Positions 57,843 to 64,000 of a stretch of DNA of 64,000 bases are shown piece after piece. The position numbers and the translations under genes were made by a program. A model generated the notes under the pieces. The model was not told the DNA's origin. It saw only the letters and a list, made by a program, of their open reading frames with translations, and searched no databases. How positions within the stretch are numbered: the stretch's first letter is position 1; every line of letters starts with the position of its first letter. Source of the stretch: Hippophae tibetana (lineage: Eukaryota; Streptophyta; Magnoliopsida; Rosales; Elaeagnaceae); assembly GCA_037013495.1 (NCBI GenBank), contig CM072805.1, forward strand, positions 19,370,669 through 19,434,668, written 5' to 3'.

Positions 57843-60800
57843 AGGAATATCCTTTTTTAAATTAAAATTTTAAAAACATTTTTATACTGTAAATAATTGT
57901 GATTTTTTTTGTTTTAGTAAAAAAAAATTAATCAAATTTCAAATTTCATAAGAAATAATAAAAAAAATCAAAAACAAATAAATAAAAATTTAAATTAAAA
58001 AATAATAATAATAATTATAGTGTTAATAGTAAAATAATTTAGAAATTTGAAGTAAATTTTTTTTATACCGTTCATGAATAGTAAATAAAAAAGCAAAAAA
58101 AAAAATTTAATTTTAAAATTTTTAAGATAAAAATAAATAAATAATATAGCGTAAATAGTAAAATAAAATTACCGTTCATGAATAGTAAAAAAAATTAAAA
58201 TTTTAAAAATTTTAAGATAAAAAAAATAATAAATAAATAATATAGCGTGAATAGTAAAATAAAATTACGGTTAATAAATAGTAAAAAAAATTAAAAATTT
58301 GAAGTAAAAAAAATAAATAAAAATGATAATGTTAATAGTAAATTAAACTTACCGTTCATGAATAATAAAAAAATTAAAATAAAATTTTTAAAAAAATTTT
58401 AAGATAAAAAATAAATAAATAATATAGCGTGAATAGTAAAATAAAATTACCGTTCATAAATAGTAAAAAAAATAAAAAATAAAAACTTAAATAAATTTTA
58501 AATAAAAAAATAAAAAAATTATAAAAAAAAACTTAATTTTTTAAAATCTTAATTTCTTTTAAATAAAAAAATATAAAAATTGTTTTTAATTTTAATTTTA
58601 TTTTTATTTTCTTTTACCGTTTTCAATTTTCTTTTATTTTTATTAATTTTTTTTTCTTTCTTAATTTTCATTTAACTTAATTAAATTAGATTTTTACTAA
58701 CTTATTTAACTTAAATTTTTAATTAACTTAGATTTTACTTAAATTAACTTAATTAAGTTAGCTTTTTAATTAAATTAGATTTTCATTAAGTTAATTAACT
58801 TAGTTTTTTTAACTTAACTTAATTTTAATAACATGAAAAGTAAAGATCTAAGGGAGTTGTGTCTAGGAGACTAGTTCTTGGAAATCTTTGTACCACTAGT
58901 CTTTCCTAAAAACGTTGCTCTCTCTAGGAGGATGATTTTTAAGGAGTCTTTGCCCCACCATTCTTTCCTGGGAGCAATCTTAGTTAATACTAATTATGTT
59001 ATTTTAACTTAAAAAAAACAAAAAAACAAAATTCTAAAACTATCTCCAAAATTTTAAAGTTTTAATTACAATATAAGGAGTTAGTTGCTTTGTTTGATCT
59101 AGGTACAATTGTGTTTTGATGCCTTAATCATTTGATTTGCACCTAGATGTGAGTTATCTAAAGCCCTCAAGTATGACCCTAGTTTTAAGTACAGAAAAAA
59201 AAATTTGAAAATCAATAGGGCATGTTTGAAATAGTATAGGTAGACAACCTTGTCTTACTTGTAGGTTTGATTGACTCAATGATGAAGGGACATTGAGTTT
59301 ACTTAAAATGCAATCCCCAAGTTACGTCTTGCTAAGACGTTAAACTAAGCGCTGGATGGGAGTCAACCCATCATTTTAGATAATTTTCTGTTATTTGTTT
59401 TATTTACTTAATTTTATTGTTTATTTTAGTTTAATTATATGTGAATAATTTTTAAATTATTAAAACTAAAAATATTTGTTGAGATGTTAGAAGTTCACAG
59501 TGATCTGTCTGTATACACTTTAAGGATGAATATGATGGATACACCTGCATTTCTCCATTACTACTGACACATTCTCAAGAAATAAGTAGTTTTTCTTCTC
59601 TTTTCTCTTTATATTTAATTTACAGTTATTACATTGAGGACAATGTAAGTTTGAAGTTAGGGGTGGTGAAAAGTTATCATGCTTAATTAGAAAGAAAAAA
59701 AAGATTTAATAATTTAAAAATATAAATAAAAAAAAATTCTTTTTTTTATGTTCACATTTTCATTTTTTGTGTTTGGTTTTATTTTTGTTTTGTGTGATTT
59801 AGTAATTTTTGAAAAATAAATAAAAATAAAAATAAAAAAATATTTTCTCACAAAAATTTATCATTTCTTTAAATCAAATTTAAGTAAATAGTTAAGTCTT
59901 TTGTACTGCTAGATTAATTTTTGAAAACATATCATGAAATATTTTGTAATTATTTTTGATAATTAGTTACTTTTTGTCATAACTAGTATTTCTTGATAAG
60001 ATGTGGAAATTATATTAAACCTAAAATCGGTGTTTATGAATTTTTTTTAGTGGAGACTACCTTTGTGAGATGTAATTTGAGCCTAATTTCCTTTATTCAG
60101 AGTGAAATATATATTTTTTCTACTCCAAACACATTTCTTATTTATTCAAATTTTTAGATGATCTCTATAGGTATTAGCATTGAATATATGAATTTTTTCT
60201 CATCTTAATAGAGTATCGTATATTTTTTTTCTTCTTCTTAGATTAAATGATTTGAGTAGAAATTGATAGTATATGCTTATATCTCATTCATGCATGACTG
60301 TTACAAAAAAGAGACATATCTCAGGTTACCTAAACCAAGATCAAACAGAAAAGCCACAAAATTAACCACTCACCAAAATCCTAAAAATTGTACAATCTGT
60401 ACATGTGTTGACTCTCTAAAAAAATAAAAAATAAATAGAGAGGTAAAGAATATATAGTATAATCTACATACTATGACCCACATTGCCTACAAAGTTGTGA
60501 ATACAAGCTAATTACAAAAGAAAGATATAGGAAGTAATTCCCTAAAAAGTCATTGCAATTTCTTCATTTGTAAAAAACATATATCTTGAAATTCTTTCTT
60601 AATGAGTTTGATTTATGCATGAAAATAATTTTTATATATGATATCTTTATAATTTATACATTTGATTCCTTTCATGAGATCAATGTTAAAATAACACTTT
60701 GAGCCTTTATTCTTTATACATATGCGAATATATTAGTTCATTTCTATACATAAAATCTTTCGCATATAAAATAGTATAGGTGTTTGAACCCATAGGATTC

Positions 60801-61330
60801 AGGGTTTTGAGAGTATTGACTTGTGAGGAATAGAGTCGAAGCGAATTCAGATTCTAGACACTTAAAATTGGGTGAAATTAAATTGATACATTTTTTATAT
60901 GAAATATGAAAATTATTTTTGACTAATTATTATAATAAAACATGATTGTTTAAAGAGATTAAAATAACTTATGCTTAAGATTTTAATTATGATCCTAAAA
61001 GATATTAAAAAGTATGAGACATTTTTTGTGATATGTTGTTTTCTTTTATTCTTAAAAATTAATTTTTGATTTTGTTGTAATTTTAGTTTTTGAGTTGATT
61101 TTTTTTATTATTTCTTTTAATTTTTATATTTAGTTAATGTTTGTGGTTATCATTACTGAAAACCCTCACGAGACTCAAACTCGTCCACTACGACAACCTA
61201 GGGGTTTAAAGGCTGGTTGCATAGGCTAAATGCAATTGTGTCAATCCACAGAAGTGATTTAGGATAGTTTAATTTTTAGTTTTTATCGCTTCTCTTGCTA
61301 AGGGACTAGCAAGAAGCTGGTTGGGGGTTG
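57843..61330 (+). other. Non-coding interior of the Tat/Athila-like element
   Basis: No gag, protease, RT or integrase in any frame. It contains the AT-rich tandem array (58060-58500), a duplicated block of about 65 bp with 'ctagtctttcct' or 'cattctttcct' (58860-58975), the two Athila/Tat signatures, and a pre-LTR tract 'agaagctggttgggggttg'. Confidence 0.65.
58060..58500 (+). repeat. AT-rich tandem array, five units of 84-104 bp
   Basis: Units begin at an 'accgttcatgaatagtaaa'-like motif at 58067, 58171, 58267, 58351 and 58449. Each also carries '(g)ttaatagtaaa' or 'agcgtgaatagtaaaataa'. Confidence 0.8.
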
Positions 61331-62458
61331 TGATGAGTGCTCAAAAAGCACTAAAATTACCATGATTTTATCCATATTAATTGATTAAAAATATATATAT
61401 TTATATAAAAAAAATTCAAAATCACGGGTATTTTTATTGTTTTTCAGGTATTTTTGTTTAAAAACGCAACTTAAAGACTCAAAGAGTAATACTGGAAGCA
61501 ATACATCACAAATATATTAATAAATAAATGAGTAAAGGTCAACAAATATGGAAAAATTGGACAAAATGGGTCAAAAATGTCAAACAGAAGGAAAACACGC
61601 ACGGAGTAGCCCAACCTGCTCACGGAGCCGCCCAGCCCACGCGTGCCAGCACCCAGCCGCACGTAGCACACCCAGACCGCGCGCACCGCTGCCATTTCGC
61701 CCCATTTTCGCGCGCAGCCACCCTCATGATGTCATGTGACGTCATCAATCAACACTCCGCGTTTCCGCCATTTTTTCACCCACTTTTTCTCTCCATCCTC
61801 ACCTATAAATACCTCATTCTCTTCACTTCTAAACACAACTCAAAACACACTTCTCTACTCTTTCTTTCTCTCCATTTCTTAGTTTTTAGTTTTTTAAGTT
61901 TTTCTTAGTTTTAGAGTTCTTCTCTTTTTTAGAAGAACTAGCTATGTTTTTGTAATTTATTAGCTTTTTGATTCAATAAATAGGAGTGCAAATTCCTCTT
62001 AGAGGTTTTCTAGCAATGGGAATAGTATCGAAGTACTGTAAGGATTTTATTTTCTTTGTAGTTATTTTTTATGCTTTATTCTTACATGTTATATTTAATT
62101 TGTCTGTGATTAAATTTAACTATGGTGGCTGTTTGTAAACATGATGTAATAATAATGTTGTTATGCTTGCGAAATATTAAATAGGTAAAAATCTATAAAA
62201 TGAATTGATTTTATTTTTATTCAAGATTTTATATTAAGAATTTTAGAGAGAAATATATTATTTTTCATTATAAACTTAAATCTGAAAATTAGATTTTAAG
62301 GTTTAGTTATCCGGTCTGATTTAGAGTAGTTCTCTTTTATTTGTTGGTACAATCGCCCGATAGTTAGAGTGAAGATCTATTTCAAAAGTTTTTATAAGAA
62401 TTATTATCTAAAAACGTATTGACAATATGTTTTCAGTAGTTGTTTTAAAACTTGAAGG
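61331..62458 (+). repeat. LTR B (3' LTR, truncated)
   Basis: Direct copy of LTR A up to the point equivalent to about 57207 ('cttgaagg'). It has the same TATA ('cacctataaatacc' near 61800) and the same polyadenylation-type 'ttcaataaata'. It is joined abruptly to LTR C. Confidence 0.8.
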
Positions 62459-63745
62459 TGTCCAAATTAAACCTAAGAATTTAATTATCAGAGTACTAAC
62501 TTTCAAGTTTTAAAACCACTACTGAAAACATGTTGTTAATATATTTTCAGATAATAATTCTTATAAAAACTTTTGAAATAAAGCTTCACTCTAACTAACG
62601 GGCGATTGTACCAACAAATAAAAGAGCACTACTCTAAATCAGACTGGATAACTAAACCTTAAAATCTAATTTTTAGGTTTAAGTTTGTACTGAAAAATAA
62701 TATATTTCTCTCTAACATTCTTAATATAAAATCTTGAATAAAAACAAAATCAATTCATTTTAGAGATTTTCACCTATTTAATATTTTGCAAGCATAACAA
62801 CGTTATTATTACATCATGTTTACTAACAGCCAGCAGAGTTAAATTTAATCACAGATAAATTAAATATAACATGTAAGAATAAAGCATAAAAAAATAACTG
62901 TAAAGAAAATAAAATCCTTACAGAACTTCGATGTTATTCCCGTTGCTGGAAAACCTTTAAGCGGAATTTGCACTCCCATTTATTGAATTAAAAAGCTAAT
63001 AAATTACAAAAACATAACTAGTTCTTCCCAAAAAGGGAAGAATTCTAAAACTAAGAGAAATTAACTAAAAACTAAGAAAAACTAAAAAAAACTAAAAACT
63101 AAGAAATGGAGAGAAAGAAAGAAGAGAGAAGTGTGTTTTGAGATGTGTTTAGAAGTGAAGAGAAGGGGGTATTTATAGGTGAAGATGGAGAGAAAAAGTG
63201 AGTGAAAAAATGTTAAAAAATTGTGAAAACGTGGAGTGCAATTGCTGATGTAATTGATGACGTCAACATGACGCCATTGGGGCGGTTGCGCTTGAAAATG
63301 GGCAGTGGCGCGCGCAGTTGGGTCGCAGTTGGGCGTAGGCGCGCGCAGGTGGGTAGCAGCTTGGCACAGATGGAGCATGCTGCGCGCGTGGAAGGAAAGG
63401 CTGGCGCGCGCGTTGTTAGGTGGCGTGGCTGGGCAGCTGGGCGGCATGGCGGCGCGATTTTCTCTTTTTTGACATTTTTGATCCATTTTGTCCAATTTTT
63501 CCATATTTATTGACTTTTCCCCATTTATTTATTAATATATTTGTGATGTATTGCTTCCAGTATTACTCTTTTAGTCTTTAAGTTACGTTTTTAAGCAAAA
63601 ATACCTGAAAAACAATAAAAATACCCGTGATTCCGAAAAAGAAAAATTTATATAAATATATGATAAAATGTATAAATATATATATTTTTAATCAATTAAT
63701 GTGCATAAAATCATGGTAATTTTAGTACTTTTTGAGCATTCATCA
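62459..63745 (-). repeat. LTR C (inverted, truncated)
   Basis: Reverse complement of the LTR. Its inner end equals about 57245 of LTR A ('ggtttaatttggaca'); its outer end is the LTR start (minus: TGATGAATGCTC at 63745-63734). Its TATA box on the minus strand is near 63170-63182. Its GC-rich block (63290-63460) differs strongly from those of A and B, so it derives from another copy, not from a simple inversion of B. Confidence 0.8.
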
Positions 63746-64000
63746 ATTAGTGAAATGGGTGATGAGGTATCTACAGGATATAACAAGAATTGTTTTTTTC
63801 TATGACTGTTGTGAGGAGTTTAGTGTTGGTATGATGGGCTTTATGGATTCTGACTTTGTTAATGATTGCGATAAGAGGCATTTTATCACGAGACACTTGT
63901 TTCACTTTGGAGGAAACTTGTTGAGTTGAAGGCCAATTTACAATCAATAATGATTTTGTCTTCTATAGAGACTAATTGTGTTGCCACGAAGCATTAAAAG
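63746..64000 (+). pseudogene. Copia RNase H fragment
   Basis: The open frame continues from the LTR edge and reads QLVKWVMRYLQD then GFMDSDFVNDCDKRHFITRH, the RNase H start of plant copia polyproteins (usually -W-LRYL-GT- and DSDFAGD-DKRRST-G). After a stop near 63928 it continues in another form as WKANLQSIMILSSIETNCVA. It runs off the window. The missing upstream RT suggests the LTR element inserted in or deleted part of this copia copy. Confidence 0.75.

Larger units (their letters stand above)
56045..63745 (+). mobile_element. Non-autonomous Tat/Athila-like LTR element plus inverted LTR
   Basis: LTR A (56045-57818), a tRNA-type PBS (57824-57842), an interior of 3.5 kb without gag or pol, a G-rich pre-LTR tract (about 61313-61330), then LTR B (61331-62458, truncated), which abuts an inverted LTR C (62459-63745). 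The interior keeps two non-coding signatures found near the 3' end of Athila/Tat elements: 'aagcgctggatgggagtcaa' (near 59348) and 'acattgaggacaatgtaagt' (59631-59650). Loss of all coding sequence makes it LARD-like. Confidence 0.75.

Noticed and set aside
63082..63513. Open frames of 96-140 codons on both strands
   Set aside because: They lie in the inverted LTR across its TATA box and GC-rich block; equivalent frames in LTRs A and B are not conserved as protein.

Overview
This window looks like nuclear DNA of a dicot plant; I cannot name the species. The reasons are the AT-rich base composition, spliced plant genes with GT-AG introns, a P-class pentatricopeptide repeat (PPR) gene, a BIG BROTHER-type RING gene, an FLS2/EFR-class receptor kinase, and mostly old plant retroelements. 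I see no bacterial genes, tRNA genes, rRNA genes or CRISPR array.

There are two intact-looking protein genes. One is an intronless mitochondrial-type PPR gene (minus strand, 19322-21895). The other is a seven-exon RING-H2 E3 ubiquitin ligase of the BIG BROTHER-related type (plus strand, 43875-49484). A third gene, a subfamily-XII LRR receptor kinase (minus strand, 50662-54444), is a pseudogene. It has a nonsense codon, two frameshifts, and a 117-bp LTR plus primer-binding site of a miniature (TRIM-like) retroelement in place of about one leucine-rich repeat.

The rest is mostly transposon-derived. 1-14860 reads as a three-level nest: a gag-only copia-type element (about 1-14860) holds a SIRE/Maximus-like copia element (1750-13177), which holds a deleted Ty3/gypsy element on the minus strand (7410-11360). 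A second copy of the gag-only family lies at about 25180-28815. 29446-36960 is a decayed endogenous caulimovirid (plant pararetrovirus) with movement, capsid, protease, RT and RNase H remnants in order and its own promoter. Its movement-protein region is split by a 1.9-kb solo LTR rich in G-box motifs. 37300-41112 is an internally deleted L1-type LINE. 56045-63745 is a non-autonomous Tat/Athila-like LTR element with no gag-pol, whose 3' LTR abuts an inverted LTR copy and so forms a palindrome of more than 2 kb. The window ends in a copia RNase H fragment.

The retroelements share one theme: none keeps a usable polymerase, so all look non-autonomous or dead. Between them are AT-rich spacers holding short tandem repeats, a fold-back repeat pair beside the PPR gene, and a promoter-like island at about 16.6-17.0 kb. 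I found no convincing new enzymatic or defence system. The notable items are structural: the gag-only family, the LTR palindrome, the G-box-rich LTR inside the viral copy, and the TRIM-broken receptor kinase.
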